From UBA6055 sp965214085 (GTDB lineage Bacteria > Chloroflexota > Anaerolineae > Aggregatilineales > Phototrophicaceae), in assembly GCA_965214085.1 (NCBI GenBank), contig OZ243937.1, positions 496,001 to 560,000 of the forward strand: a stretch of 64,000 nt of DNA. The letters run 5' to 3'. Every line of letters begins with the position of its first letter. Positions within the stretch are counted from its first letter, which is position 1. Positions 8,834 to 17,948 of this stretch are shown in pieces. The translations under genes and the position numbers were made by a program. A model generated the notes under the pieces. The model saw nothing but the letters and a program-made list of their open reading frames with translations, made no database searches and had not been told where the DNA came from.

Positions 8834-8943
8834 CAGGCAAACCATTAGTTGTCGAGTGTCAGCACAATTATTGCAGTTGCAGTGAAAAGAGGCAATCTCA
8901 CGCAACGTAGAGAAATTACAGTCGGAAGAGTGTTGCTCTTTGC

Positions 8944-8952
8944 TGTTATAAT
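8944..8952 (+). promoter_or_regulatory. Extended -10 promoter of the aldolase gene
   Basis: TGTTATAAT is a perfect extended -10 element (TGn plus TATAAT), 35 bases before the aldolase ATG. No good -35 hexamer stands 17 bases upstream, as is usual for extended -10 promoters. Confidence 0.5.
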
Positions 8953-8987
8953 TTTAGATTGAATAGTTACGAACAAAGGACTCTACC

Positions 8988-10079
8988 ATGGCAATTGCAC
9001 CTCCCGACATCCGCGCCGACGCGATCGCGGAATACCTCGGCGACCAAGCCGAATACCTGCTCAACCACCGTTGCGACACCATCCCGCACGCTGACCTGGC
9101 GCTGCCCGGTCCGGACTTCGCGGAGCGCGTCTGGCTGGATAGCGACCGCAATCCGCAAGTGATACGCAGTTTGCAGCAGATCTACAACAGCGGCAGGCTC
9201 GGCGGCAGCGGCTACGTCTCAATCCTGCCCGTCGATCAAGGCATCGAACATTCGGCCGGCGCTTCCTTCGCGCCCAATCCGGCTTATTTCGACCCGGCCA
9301 GGATCATCGAATTGGCGCTGGAGGGCGGCTGTAACGCGGTGGCTTCTACTTTCGGCGTGCTGGGCATGACCGCCCGCCGATTCGCGCATCGCATTCCCTA
9401 CATCGTCAAGGTCAATCATAACGAATTGGTGACGCATCCCAACACGCATGAGCAGATCATGTTCGGCAAGATCAAGCAGGCTTGGGATATGGGCGCGGTC
9501 GCCATCGGCGCTACGGTGTATTTCGGCTCGGCAGACGCCAACCGGCAGATGGTGGAGGTGGCGGAAGCCTTTGCCCACGCCCACGAACTGGGCATGGCGA
9601 CCATCCTCTGGTGCTACATGCGCAATTCCGCCTTCACCGTGGACGGCGTCAATCACGAAACCAGCGCCGATCTCACCGGGCAAGCCAATCATCTGGGCGT
9701 GACGCTGGGGGCCGATATTGTCAAGCAGAAGCTGCCCACGCAAACCGGCGGCTACCGCGCGCTCAACAGCGGCGACTCAGCGTATGGCAAGCTGGACGAC
9801 CGCATCTACAGCGAATTGTCCAGCGACCATCCCATCGATTTGACGCGTTATCAAGTGGCCAACGGCTATATGGGCAAGGTCGGCTTGATCAATTCGGGCG
9901 GCGCGAGCGGCGCGGACGACTTCGCCGAGGCGGTTGCGACAGCAGTCATCAACAAGCGCGCCGGCGGCATGGGTTTGATCAGCGGACGCAAAGCCTTCCA
10001 GCGGCCGATGGCAGAAGGGGCGCGCCTGCTGAACGCGATCCAGGATGTGTATTTGAATGAAAGCGTGACCATCGCCTGA
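8988..10079 (+). CDS. fbaB: Class I fructose-bisphosphate aldolase, FbaB/DhnA type
   Basis: The product has 363 residues. GYVSILPVDQGIEHSAG near 75-91 and VKVNHNELV are typical of the archaeal-type (DhnA) class I aldolases that include E. coli FbaB. GADIVKQKLP near 243-252 fits the region of the Schiff-base lysine, and the late GGASG/GGMGLISGRKAFQ segment fits the phosphate-binding part. The enzyme cleaves fructose 1,6-bisphosphate to dihydroxyacetone phosphate and glyceraldehyde 3-phosphate in the cytosol and also works in gluconeogenesis. AAAGGA lies seven bases before the ATG. The gene stands alone between the restriction island and a convergent gene. Confidence 0.88.
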   Translation: MAIAPPDIRADAIAEYLGDQAEYLLNHRCDTIPHADLALPGPDFAERVWLDSDRNPQVIRSLQQIYNSGRLGGSGYVSILPVDQGIEHSAGASFAPNPAYFDPARIIELALEGGCNAVASTFGVLGMTARRFAHRIPYIVKVNHNELVTHPNTHEQIMFGKIKQAWDMGAVAIGATVYFGSADANRQMVEVAEAFAHAHELGMATILWCYMRNSAFTVDGVNHETSADLTGQANHLGVTLGADIVKQKLPTQTGGYRALNSGDSAYGKLDDRIYSELSSDHPIDLTRYQVANGYMGKVGLINSGGASGADDFAEAVATAVINKRAGGMGLISGRKAFQRPMAEGARLLNAIQDVYLNESVTIA

Positions 10080-10093
10080 TTCGCCCAATCGTC

Positions 10094-10927
10094 TCAGCTA
10101 TCTATTGCGCTCAGTGCTTCCGCCACCACATCGCGCGCGATGCCAAATTTGTCGGCGACTTCGCGGGCTGGCTCAGCGCCCAGAGGCTGATCATGCCGCT
10201 CGCCGGCGACGAACTGCTGCAGACGGAAGGGCCGCTCGTCGCTATTGAAGCGCCAAAGCTGGTTGTCAATCACTTTGTGGATGACGACTTCGTTCAGGAA
10301 TTGGCCGCCGTCATGTCGATAATCGCGCAGCGTGGTCGCTCGATATTCGGCGTCGCCCACGGCCCTGTCATTGAGCTGGAAGACGCGCTCATGTCGCGGA
10401 ATATCCCGCCAGATCTGCCAGCGACTTGCCGGCAGCGGTTTCGCTGTGTAGCGCATGAAAGGGCTTTTGACTGTCGATTCTCGCCCGTCCATCAGCGGCA
10501 AGATCGCATGCAGCGGATAGCCAACGTCAACAAGGACCTTTTGCCCGTCAAGCAGCAGGACAATCGCGCTATGACAGCCGATGGCGCTGCCCATGTCATT
10601 GATGGTCAAGTAGCCTTCAAATCCGATACGCCGCAGAAGCCCAAAGAAAGCGTAGTTGCTCTCGTAACAGGTGCCGCCGCTGCCCTGCTTAATATGACTC
10701 TGCCAAAAGGCTTCGCCCAGCAGCATGCAGTCAGACGCGTCGGCCTGGAGCGTACGGCGTACAATGCGCGAGGCACTCTCCCAGGGTACGGCGCGGGTGT
10801 AGCCGGCCACCAACTGCTGCAGCGTCTCAAGCGTCGGCGGCGGCGCAGTGGGCAGGTTCAGGTGATATAATACAGTCCGGCAAAGCGAAGTCGGCAGTGG
10901 CGTGATGTTCGTCATGGCCTTTGTCAT
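10094..10927 (-). CDS. Arylamine N-acetyltransferase-like protein
   Basis: The product has 277 residues. GGTCYESNYAFFGLLRRIGF near 83-102 matches the NAT active-site region with its nucleophilic cysteine. CHSAIVLLL near 118-126 supplies the histidine and VDVGYP near 134-139 the aspartate of the Cys-His-Asp triad. NAT enzymes move an acetyl group from acetyl-CoA to arylamines or hydrazines; relatives make amide bonds in secondary metabolism. A second ATG four codons downstream (10915) is equally likely as the start. It converges on the aldolase gene, with only 14 bp between the two. Confidence 0.78.
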   Translation of the reverse strand: MTKAMTNITPLPTSLCRTVLYHLNLPTAPPPTLETLQQLVAGYTRAVPWESASRIVRRTLQADASDCMLLGEAFWQSHIKQGSGGTCYESNYAFFGLLRRIGFEGYLTINDMGSAIGCHSAIVLLLDGQKVLVDVGYPLHAILPLMDGRESTVKSPFMRYTAKPLPASRWQIWRDIPRHERVFQLNDRAVGDAEYRATTLRDYRHDGGQFLNEVVIHKVIDNQLWRFNSDERPFRLQQFVAGERHDQPLGAEPAREVADKFGIARDVVAEALSAIDS

Positions 10928-10982
10928 GTCGCCGATCTTAGCTGAAAGCTGGGCAGGGGGACAGGCTACCCTGCGCGACAGA

Positions 10983-11293
<311 letters not shown>

Positions 11294-11321
11294 GACGGTG
11301 CCATTCATCAGGTCGCTCCCC

Positions 11322-14093
11322 ATGCGTTACGCCGAGGTCGCGCTCAATCTACCGGTGCGCAAGACCTTCACCTATCACATCCCGGCCGAGCTGGACGAGC
11401 TTGTGGCGCCGGGTTGCCTGGCGCGCGTACAATTTGGCGTGGCGATGCAGCCGGCCCTTGTGCTCGCCCTGCACAGCGAAACCAACATTCCGCAGACAAA
11501 AGCGATCCTTGAGCTGCTTGATCCGGCGCCCGTCCTTTCAGCCCGTTATCTCGACTTGGCGCAGTGGCTGAGCGAGAGCGCGCTGGCGCCAATTGGCGCT
11601 TGCGTTAGGCTGATGCTGCCGCCGGGTTTCACCGGCAAGTCCGATCGTCTGTACAGCTTCGTCCGGGATGAGTTACGCGCCGAGCAGCCGACGCAGATGA
11701 CCTTGCCCGGCGCCGAACCCGATATCGCGCAGCCCTTGCCCCTTCAACTCCTCGCACATCTGCGCGATAAGGGTCCCAAACGGCTGACTCAGCTGAAGCG
11801 GTCCTTTCCCAAGCAACCCGTGGAAGCGGAGCTGAATCCGCTCCTGAAGGCGGGCATGGTCGCGGTCGAAGCGGTATTGGCGCCGCCTTCCGCCCGCAAA
11901 AAGACGGTAACGCGGCTCTACCCGCAGTACCGTCCGCAACAGATTCCCGCGCTGGCCAGGCAATTGGGGAAACCGGCGCGCCATGCCGATTTGCTGGAGG
12001 AAATCGCCGTCCGCGCTGAGGATGCCATCGGCGTTCAAGACGCGCTGAAGCTGGTGGGCGCCAAGACCCGCGCGCCGCTCAAGCGACTGCTGGATGAGGG
12101 GCTGGTATTCATCGAGCCGACCGAGCGCGGCGCCCAAGACTTGATCGTGCTGGAGGCGGGTGCGGACCGCGTTCAGCAGATGCTGCAGACCTGGCGCGGC
12201 AATGCCTGGACCGCCGAGATCCTGCGGCAGATCGCCGAAATGCCGGCGCCGCCGACCATGCCCGAAATCTTGCGGCGGACCGGGGCGACGCGCCCGCGCA
12301 TCAAGAAGCTCATCGCAGCCGGCTGCCTTGAACCACGTGAAGAGCAGGTCTGGCGGGATTCGCTGCGCGATTTCGACTTTGTGCCCGCCGAGGCGCCGCG
12401 TCTAACGCCCGATCAGCAATCGGTCTGGGAGGAAATCCAGCCGGCATTGGCAGCGGGGCGGTCGGCGCGCTACCTGCTGCACGGCGTTACCGGCAGCGGC
12501 AAGACCGAGATTTATCTGCGCGCGATTGACGCCGTGCTGGCGCAGGGCAGAAGCGCCATATTCCTCGTGCCGGAAATCGCGCTGACGCCCCAGACAGTGC
12601 GCCGCGTCTCGGAACGGTTCCCGGGCCAGGTCGCCTTGGTGCATGGCAGCTTGCCGCTCGGTGAACGCTACGATACTTGGCAGCGGGCGCGCGCGGGCAA
12701 AGTCGCCGTGATCGTGGGCACGCGCTCAGCGCTATTCACACCCCTGCCCAATTTGGGCTTGATCGTCATCGATGAAGAGCACGACTCCAGCTACAAACAG
12801 TCGCCCCAAGCCTATCTTCGCAGCGAGCCCCACTATCATACGCGCGACGCCGCTGTGTTTCTGGCTGAGCAGCAGGGCGCCGCGCTCATCCTGGGCAGCG
12901 CGACCCCCGACCTGGGCGCTTGGCATCGCGCTCAACGGGGAGAATACGCCCTTCTGCAACTGCCGCAGCGCATCATGGGGCATCGGCAGCGCATCCGCCA
13001 GCAAGCCGACAGACTCGGTCGCGTATCCCGCTACCAGGACGATCGCGATGATGCCATGATGATTGGTATGCCGCCCGTTTCCGTGGTGGATATGCGCGAC
13101 GAGCTGCGAGCCGGCAATACCAGTATGTTCAGTCGTGACCTGCAAGAGGCGCTGACGGATGTGCTGGAACGCGGCGAGCAGGCGATGCTCTTGCTCAACC
13201 GGCGCGGGCAAGCGTCCTACGTGTTCTGTCGCGATTGCGGCCACGCGCTCGAATGCAGCCGCTGCGACACGCCGCTGACATTCCATCGCTTCGATGGCAG
13301 TTTGCGCTGCCACCATTGCGGCTACAGCCAAGCGCAGCCGCAGACTTGCCCGGCCTGCGGGTCGGCGCGAATACGCTACTTCGGCGCTGGCACGCAGCAA
13401 GTCGAGTCGGCGCTGCAATCGCTCAATCCGGCCATTCGCAGCTTGCGCTGGGATATCGACACGGCGCAGACGCCGCAGATGCACTTTGAGATTCTGGAGC
13501 GATTCATCGAGCGGCAGGCGGATGTGCTCATTGGCACGCAGATGATCGCCAAAGGGCTGGATTTGCCCCTGGTGACGTTGGTGGGCGTCGTCAGCGCGGA
13601 TCTCGGCTTGGCGCTGCCGGATTATCGCGCCGGCGAGCGTGTCTTCCAGCTCTTGACCCAGGTATCGGGTCGCGCCGGCCGTGGCGTATTGGGCGGCAAG
13701 GTCATCCTGCAGACCTACCAGCCGCAGCACTACGTCATTCAGGCGGCGTCTCGTCATGATTATGCCGGCTTCGTCGAGCAAGAAAGCGCCTATCGACGCG
13801 CGCTGGGTTACCCGCCCTTCCGCCGGCTGGCGCGTATCGTCTTCACTTATACCAGCAGCGATCAAGCGCGCCAACAGGCTGAGCTGGCCGCGCAGCGATT
13901 GCGGCAACTGCTGAAAGAGCGCGATCTCTCCGCTACCAGCTTGATTGGGCCCGCGCCCTGCTTCTACGGCCGCGTCGACAAAAAATACCGCTGGCACCTG
14001 CTGCTGCGTGGTCCCGACCCGCGCGCTGCCCTGCGCGGTCTTAACCCGGAGCCTGGCTGGCAAATTGACATCGACCCCGCCGATGTACTCTAG
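11322..14093 (+). CDS. priA: Primosomal protein N' (replication restart helicase PriA)
   Basis: The product has 923 residues from MRYAEVALNLPVRKTFTYHI, the usual PriA start; an ATG 8 codons earlier (11298) is possible. The N-terminal 3' DNA-binding domain is followed by a long winged-helix region. Then come the helicase motifs: Walker A GVTGSGKTEIY, DEEHDSSY, and GTQMIAKGLD. The eight zinc-binding cysteines lie between CRDCGHALECSRC and CPACGS. PriA reloads the replisome at stalled forks. The protein is much longer than the E. coli enzyme (732), mainly because of extra sequence between residues 140 and 370 and a short insert after HRAQRGEYALLQ. Some other bacterial lineages also have long forms. 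Confidence 0.95.
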   Translation: MRYAEVALNLPVRKTFTYHIPAELDELVAPGCLARVQFGVAMQPALVLALHSETNIPQTKAILELLDPAPVLSARYLDLAQWLSESALAPIGACVRLMLPPGFTGKSDRLYSFVRDELRAEQPTQMTLPGAEPDIAQPLPLQLLAHLRDKGPKRLTQLKRSFPKQPVEAELNPLLKAGMVAVEAVLAPPSARKKTVTRLYPQYRPQQIPALARQLGKPARHADLLEEIAVRAEDAIGVQDALKLVGAKTRAPLKRLLDEGLVFIEPTERGAQDLIVLEAGADRVQQMLQTWRGNAWTAEILRQIAEMPAPPTMPEILRRTGATRPRIKKLIAAGCLEPREEQVWRDSLRDFDFVPAEAPRLTPDQQSVWEEIQPALAAGRSARYLLHGVTGSGKTEIYLRAIDAVLAQGRSAIFLVPEIALTPQTVRRVSERFPGQVALVHGSLPLGERYDTWQRARAGKVAVIVGTRSALFTPLPNLGLIVIDEEHDSSYKQSPQAYLRSEPHYHTRDAAVFLAEQQGAALILGSATPDLGAWHRAQRGEYALLQLPQRIMGHRQRIRQQADRLGRVSRYQDDRDDAMMIGMPPVSVVDMRDELRAGNTSMFSRDLQEALTDVLERGEQAMLLLNRRGQASYVFCRDCGHALECSRCDTPLTFHRFDGSLRCHHCGYSQAQPQTCPACGSARIRYFGAGTQQVESALQSLNPAIRSLRWDIDTAQTPQMHFEILERFIERQADVLIGTQMIAKGLDLPLVTLVGVVSADLGLALPDYRAGERVFQLLTQVSGRAGRGVLGGKVILQTYQPQHYVIQAASRHDYAGFVEQESAYRRALGYPPFRRLARIVFTYTSSDQARQQAELAAQRLRQLLKERDLSATSLIGPAPCFYGRVDKKYRWHLLLRGPDPRAALRGLNPEPGWQIDIDPADVL

Positions 14094-14274
14094 CGTCAAG
14101 ATGGCGCCGCAAGCCAGGCCTCAGTTCTGCCGTCTAGCCGCTTTCATCGCGGCCGGCTTACAAGCTGGATGGGAGCGCGTTGCGAAACCGCAAGCCAGAA
14201 TGTTATTATCCGCGCAGGTTCAGGCAAAGACGGCTACGTTGGTCAGTTTGAGGAGTAGGGATGGGGCAAAGCGC

Positions 14275-14484
14275 ATGCGCAAGTTTCTGAGTTTGCTCGT
14301 TGGCTTGGGCATTGGTTGGGCAATCGGCGCGCTTCTGGTCACATTTTTCGCGCCCTTGACATCGGACGAGCTGCGCGAGAATTGGCAAGATCATTATGAG
14401 CGCGCGTTGGCAGCCGGCCGAAAAGCCAGCGCAAAACGCCGGTCGGAATTGGAGCGCGAGCTCAAAGACTTGGGCAAGGACTAG
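14275..14484 (+). CDS. Small YtxH-like membrane protein
   Basis: This 69-residue protein has one N-terminal transmembrane helix (FLSLLVGLGIGWAIGALLVT), then FFAPLTSDELRENW and a highly charged C-terminal helix rich in lysine, arginine and glutamate. The glycine-rich helix followed by APxSG/TSDE-like turn and charged tail resembles YtxH-type proteins of gas-vesicle/stress families, whose function is poorly known. I chose the ATG at 14275, preceded by a GGGG eight bases away. Other in-frame readings extend back into priA without plausible content. It follows priA by 180 bp. Confidence 0.6.
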   Translation: MRKFLSLLVGLGIGWAIGALLVTFFAPLTSDELRENWQDHYERALAAGRKASAKRRSELERELKDLGKD

Positions 14485-14578
14485 GCAAGGACAAAATGAG
14501 ATTGCGCGCGGCTAAATTGTCAAACAGATAGCCACCCCGGCCAAGTCGCGCGATTTTCTATATTCTCTACAGGGCTAG

Positions 14579-14584
14579 TATAAT
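14579..14584 (+). promoter_or_regulatory. -10 box giving a probably leaderless mRNA
   Basis: A perfect TATAAT ends seven bases before the ATG at 14592, so transcription would start at or next to the start codon. The -35 position reads TTCTAT, which is weak. No ribosome binding site precedes the ATG, in agreement with a leaderless transcript. Confidence 0.45.
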
Positions 14585-14591
14585 CGGCGCC

Positions 14592-16142
14592 ATGAATATC
14601 GATAACCAAGCCCGTATCAGTTGGCGTACGGACTTTTGGGTGCTATTCGCTACTGTATTGGCGCCGAGCATGGTCTTCATGGTCAGCACGGCGCTAAGCG
14701 TGGCTTTACCAGCCATACAGCGCGATTTGGATGCCGGCGGCACGGATCTCATTTGGATCGTCAACGCCTATTCGCTGCTGCAAGCCGCCTTTATTTTCCT
14801 CAGCGGGTCCTTTGGCGATCACTATGGCCGCAAGCGTATCTATATCATCGGCATCGCGCTGTTTGCGCTGTCGTCGCTGGTTTGCGGCATGACGCAATCG
14901 GCCGAAGTGCTGATCGCCGCGCGCGCGACGCAGGGCATCGGCAGCGGCATGATGATCACCTGCAGCCTGGCGCTGGTCGGGTCGTTTTTCGCCCACCACC
15001 GGCGCAGTTGGTCAATCGGCGTGTGGTCGGCGCTAACCATGCTGATTTCCGGCGCCGGTCCAATCATCGGCGGCGTACTCACGGAAGCCGGTTTGTGGCG
15101 TCTGATTTTCATCGTCAATATCCCGCTCAGCATCGTCGCGATCCTGGTGCTAGTGGTCTACGTGCCGGAGAGCTATGACGAGGAAGCGCCCAAAGACCTG
15201 GATATTTCGGGCACTGTGCTCAGCACCCTGGCTCTGATGCTGAGCGGCTTCTTTTGCATCGAGGGACCGCGCCGCGGTTTTGACGACCCAGTGGTGCTGC
15301 TTTCGGGCGGCTTGGCGCTGGTTATCCTGCCGGCTTTCATCTGGATCGAGGGCCACAGCGATCACCCGATGATGCCGCTCAATCTCTTTCGCTCGCGCAC
15401 TTTCACCGGCGCAAACACGCTGACCCTGCTCCTCTACGGCGCGATGAACAGCGTGCTGTTTTTCCTGCCGCTCAGCTTGATTCAGGTGCAGCAATACACC
15501 GAATCGGCGGTGGGCTTCGCGCTGCTGCCGATGACGATTCTGATGGTGGGCCTGTCGTTTCTGATGAGCCGCGTGGTCGATCGCTACGGACCGCGCATAC
15601 CGCTGGTCGTGGGTCCGATAGTTATTGGTGTTTCCTTCATCTTGCTGGCAATGCTGGAGCCCGCCAGCGGCCAAGATACCTACTGGACGACGCTCTTCCC
15701 GGCCATCTGCCTATTTGGAACCGGCATGGGCATTACGCTGGCGCCCTTGACCACGGCCGTCATGGCGTCGGTCGACGAGCACCACGCCGGCATGGCATCC
15801 GGCTTGAACAACACGGTGTCGCGCTCGGCGCAAGTTTTGGCGATTGCAGTTATGGGCGGTATCGTGCTTGTGCTCTTTAGAGACTCGCTGCTTAGCGATC
15901 CGACGGTCACAGCGCTGCCGAGCGACGCCCGCGCTTTGCTCTCTGCCGAGTCGGTCAAACTGGCGGAAACTTCTCTTCCTACTACCTTGGCGCCGCAGGA
16001 ACGCGCCTACTTGCGCGACCTAATCAGCGAATCTTTCTCCAATACCATCAGTGTCATTATGCTTATCGCCGCCGGTCTTAGCATATTGAGCGGATTGCTG
16101 GCCGCCCTGATGATCGAGCGAGAATTGCCTTTCCCCGAATAA
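14592..16142 (+). CDS. DHA2-family MFS multidrug exporter (14 TM)
   Basis: The product has 516 residues and about 14 hydrophobic segments. GSFGDHYGRKRIYIIG after TM2 is MFS motif A, and ALPAIQRDLDAGGTDLIWIV fits the start of EmrB/QacA-type DHA2 carriers. SGAGPIIGGVLTEAGLWRLI in TM5 is the antiporter motif C. These carriers expel drugs, dyes or metabolites by proton antiport. The next gene encodes a paralogue, and the pair may have come from a duplication. The substrate is not predictable. Confidence 0.9.
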   Translation: MNIDNQARISWRTDFWVLFATVLAPSMVFMVSTALSVALPAIQRDLDAGGTDLIWIVNAYSLLQAAFIFLSGSFGDHYGRKRIYIIGIALFALSSLVCGMTQSAEVLIAARATQGIGSGMMITCSLALVGSFFAHHRRSWSIGVWSALTMLISGAGPIIGGVLTEAGLWRLIFIVNIPLSIVAILVLVVYVPESYDEEAPKDLDISGTVLSTLALMLSGFFCIEGPRRGFDDPVVLLSGGLALVILPAFIWIEGHSDHPMMPLNLFRSRTFTGANTLTLLLYGAMNSVLFFLPLSLIQVQQYTESAVGFALLPMTILMVGLSFLMSRVVDRYGPRIPLVVGPIVIGVSFILLAMLEPASGQDTYWTTLFPAICLFGTGMGITLAPLTTAVMASVDEHHAGMASGLNNTVSRSAQVLAIAVMGGIVLVLFRDSLLSDPTVTALPSDARALLSAESVKLAETSLPTTLAPQERAYLRDLISESFSNTISVIMLIAAGLSILSGLLAALMIERELPFPE

Positions 16143-16277
16143 GCCGTAAGCAGTTGGCTAACAGCAGATTTGTTGAATATCTTAATAATGCTCGGTTATT
16201 CAGTCCGGTTGGAATTGCGTTTGAGATGCTGATTCTATGCTACGCTTATATTACTGGGAAGCACATATCTTGCTCCA

Positions 16278-17948
16278 TTGAGGTTTTTTTTGTTTCCGGA
16301 CGGTTACGGCAGTGGCGGCCGCGCCACAGCATATTGGGTTTTGTTCGCCTCCATCCTGGCGGCGAGTATGGCTTTTGTGGCAAGTTCTTCGCTTAATGTA
16401 GCGTTGCCGGCCATTCAGGTGGAATTGGGCGCGCGCGGCGCCGATCTCATTTGGATCCCCAACGCCTACATCATGGTGCAAGCCTCGCTCATCGTGGTCA
16501 CCGGTTCCATGGGCGATCACTACGGGCGCAAGCGTATCTGCATGTTGGGCATTCTGCTGTTCGGGCTGGCTTCGGTGGTGTGCAGCGCGGTGACGACGAC
16601 CGGCGTCCTCATTGCCGGGCGCCTGGCGCAGGGCGTCGGCAGCTCCATGATCGTACCGAATAGCCTGGCGATTGTTTCCGCCCACTTCAGCCGCAAGGGG
16701 CAAGGCTGGGCAATCGGACTTTGGTCGGGCTTTACGGTGTTGATGGCCGGCTTGGCGCCCTCCTTTGCTGGCGTCGTGACAGATCTGGGCATGTGGCGGC
16801 TCGTCTTTCTGATTCATATTCCGTTGGGCATTCTCGCCGCTTTGGCGATGTGGCGCTACGTGCCGGAGAGCTACGACAAGAGCAAGCAACGGACATCGCG
16901 GCGAATGAGATTGCTGGGGGCGCTGCTGGTGATTATTGGCTTGGGCGGCGTAACCTTCGGCTTCATCGAGAGTTCTACCTTCGGCTTTTCCAGCCCAGTC
17001 ACTATCATCGCCATTGCGGGCGGTCTTTTGGCGGTGGCGGTTTTCCTTTATGGGGAGCGGGAAGCCCGCTTCGCTATTCTGCCGCTGTGGCTGTTCCGGT
17101 CGCGTACATTCAGCGCGTCAAACTTCATCACCTTGGTCTTCCACGGCGTCATCCAGCCGGCGCTGCTTTACCTGCCGCTGAATATGATTCAGGCGCAAGG
17201 CTATAGCGCCACCTCCACCGGGCTTTCCATCATTCCCTTGATTCTGGTCGCGACCCTGGCTTCCACCCTGGTCGGCCCCTTGCTGGATCGGCGTGGACCC
17301 CGCGCGCCAATGGCTATCGGTCTGCTTATCACAGCCATCGGTTTTTTCTTCTTCGCCAATGTTGGCGTCACCGGCGGCGAAAGCGAATACTTCAGCACGT
17401 TCTTCTTGCCGATTGTGCTGTTTGGCTTCGGCTTCGGCTTGACATTCGCGCCACTGACGATGGCGGCTATGGCTTCGGCGCCGGAGACGAATGCCGGCAT
17501 CGCTTCTGGCGTCAACCACACCGTGACGCGCGTCGGCCAAGTGCTGGTCGTGGGGGTGTTGGGCGGCCTTGCCATTACCTGGTTTGGGCAGCTGCTGATG
17601 AGCGACGCCTATGTCCAGTCTTTGCCGGCGGAAGCGCAGACCCAGTTGGCCGCGGGAACGGGCAATCTGGCTGAGACGGGTGTGCCCGAATGGCTGACTG
17701 CGGAACAGCAAGCGCGGGTCGACGAGGTGATCCGCGAAGCCTTCGCCGCCACGTTCAGCATCTTGATGCTTATCGGCGGCGCCGCCTGCGTGGTCAGCGC
17801 CTTGGTCGCGCTCCTAACTATTGACGACCAAGAACTAAAGCGCAGCAGCGGGCATGACATCTTGGACGCTAGCGATGCGCTGCCTGACGACGAACACCGG
17901 GCTAAGCCGGAGGATCCTCTCGATAAACCACTTCGCGAATCCCCTTGA
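16278..17948 (+). CDS. DHA2-family MFS multidrug exporter, second paralogue
   Basis: The product has about 556 residues and 14 hydrophobic segments, with GSMGDHYGRKRICMLG as motif A. It is clearly related to the preceding exporter but not close in sequence. The start is uncertain: the frame opens at a TTG (16278), with an eight-T run shortly after at 16284-16291 and no ATG before residue 31. GGGAAG lies 16 bases before the TTG, which is far. A one-base error in the T run could hide an upstream start. The last 47 bases overlap the convergent mannonate dehydratase gene. The C-terminal 40 residues form a charged cytoplasmic tail. Confidence 0.85.
   Translation: MRFFLFPDGYGSGGRATAYWVLFASILAASMAFVASSSLNVALPAIQVELGARGADLIWIPNAYIMVQASLIVVTGSMGDHYGRKRICMLGILLFGLASVVCSAVTTTGVLIAGRLAQGVGSSMIVPNSLAIVSAHFSRKGQGWAIGLWSGFTVLMAGLAPSFAGVVTDLGMWRLVFLIHIPLGILAALAMWRYVPESYDKSKQRTSRRMRLLGALLVIIGLGGVTFGFIESSTFGFSSPVTIIAIAGGLLAVAVFLYGEREARFAILPLWLFRSRTFSASNFITLVFHGVIQPALLYLPLNMIQAQGYSATSTGLSIIPLILVATLASTLVGPLLDRRGPRAPMAIGLLITAIGFFFFANVGVTGGESEYFSTFFLPIVLFGFGFGLTFAPLTMAAMASAPETNAGIASGVNHTVTRVGQVLVVGVLGGLAITWFGQLLMSDAYVQSLPAEAQTQLAAGTGNLAETGVPEWLTAEQQARVDEVIREAFAATFSILMLIGGAACVVSALVALLTIDDQELKRSSGHDILDASDALPDDEHRAKPEDPLDKPLRESP

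Noticed and set aside
8834..8905. Cysteine-rich N-terminal extension (CNCNNC) of the restriction enzyme as a metal-binding domain
   Set aside because: It depends on a TTG start without a clear ribosome site, and the family normally begins near MTIEEQ.
12732..14099. A 455-codon minus-strand open frame opposite priA
   Set aside because: It has no recognisable motif and covers the PriA helicase core; it is a mirror of codon bias.
16154..16396. An 80-codon open frame upstream of the second exporter
   Set aside because: It has no ribosome site and no family features, and it overlaps the exporter start in another frame.
14592..17948. The two exporters as an exact recent tandem duplication
   Set aside because: They share family motifs but differ clearly along their length, and the start regions do not match. 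An old duplication or separate origin is as likely.
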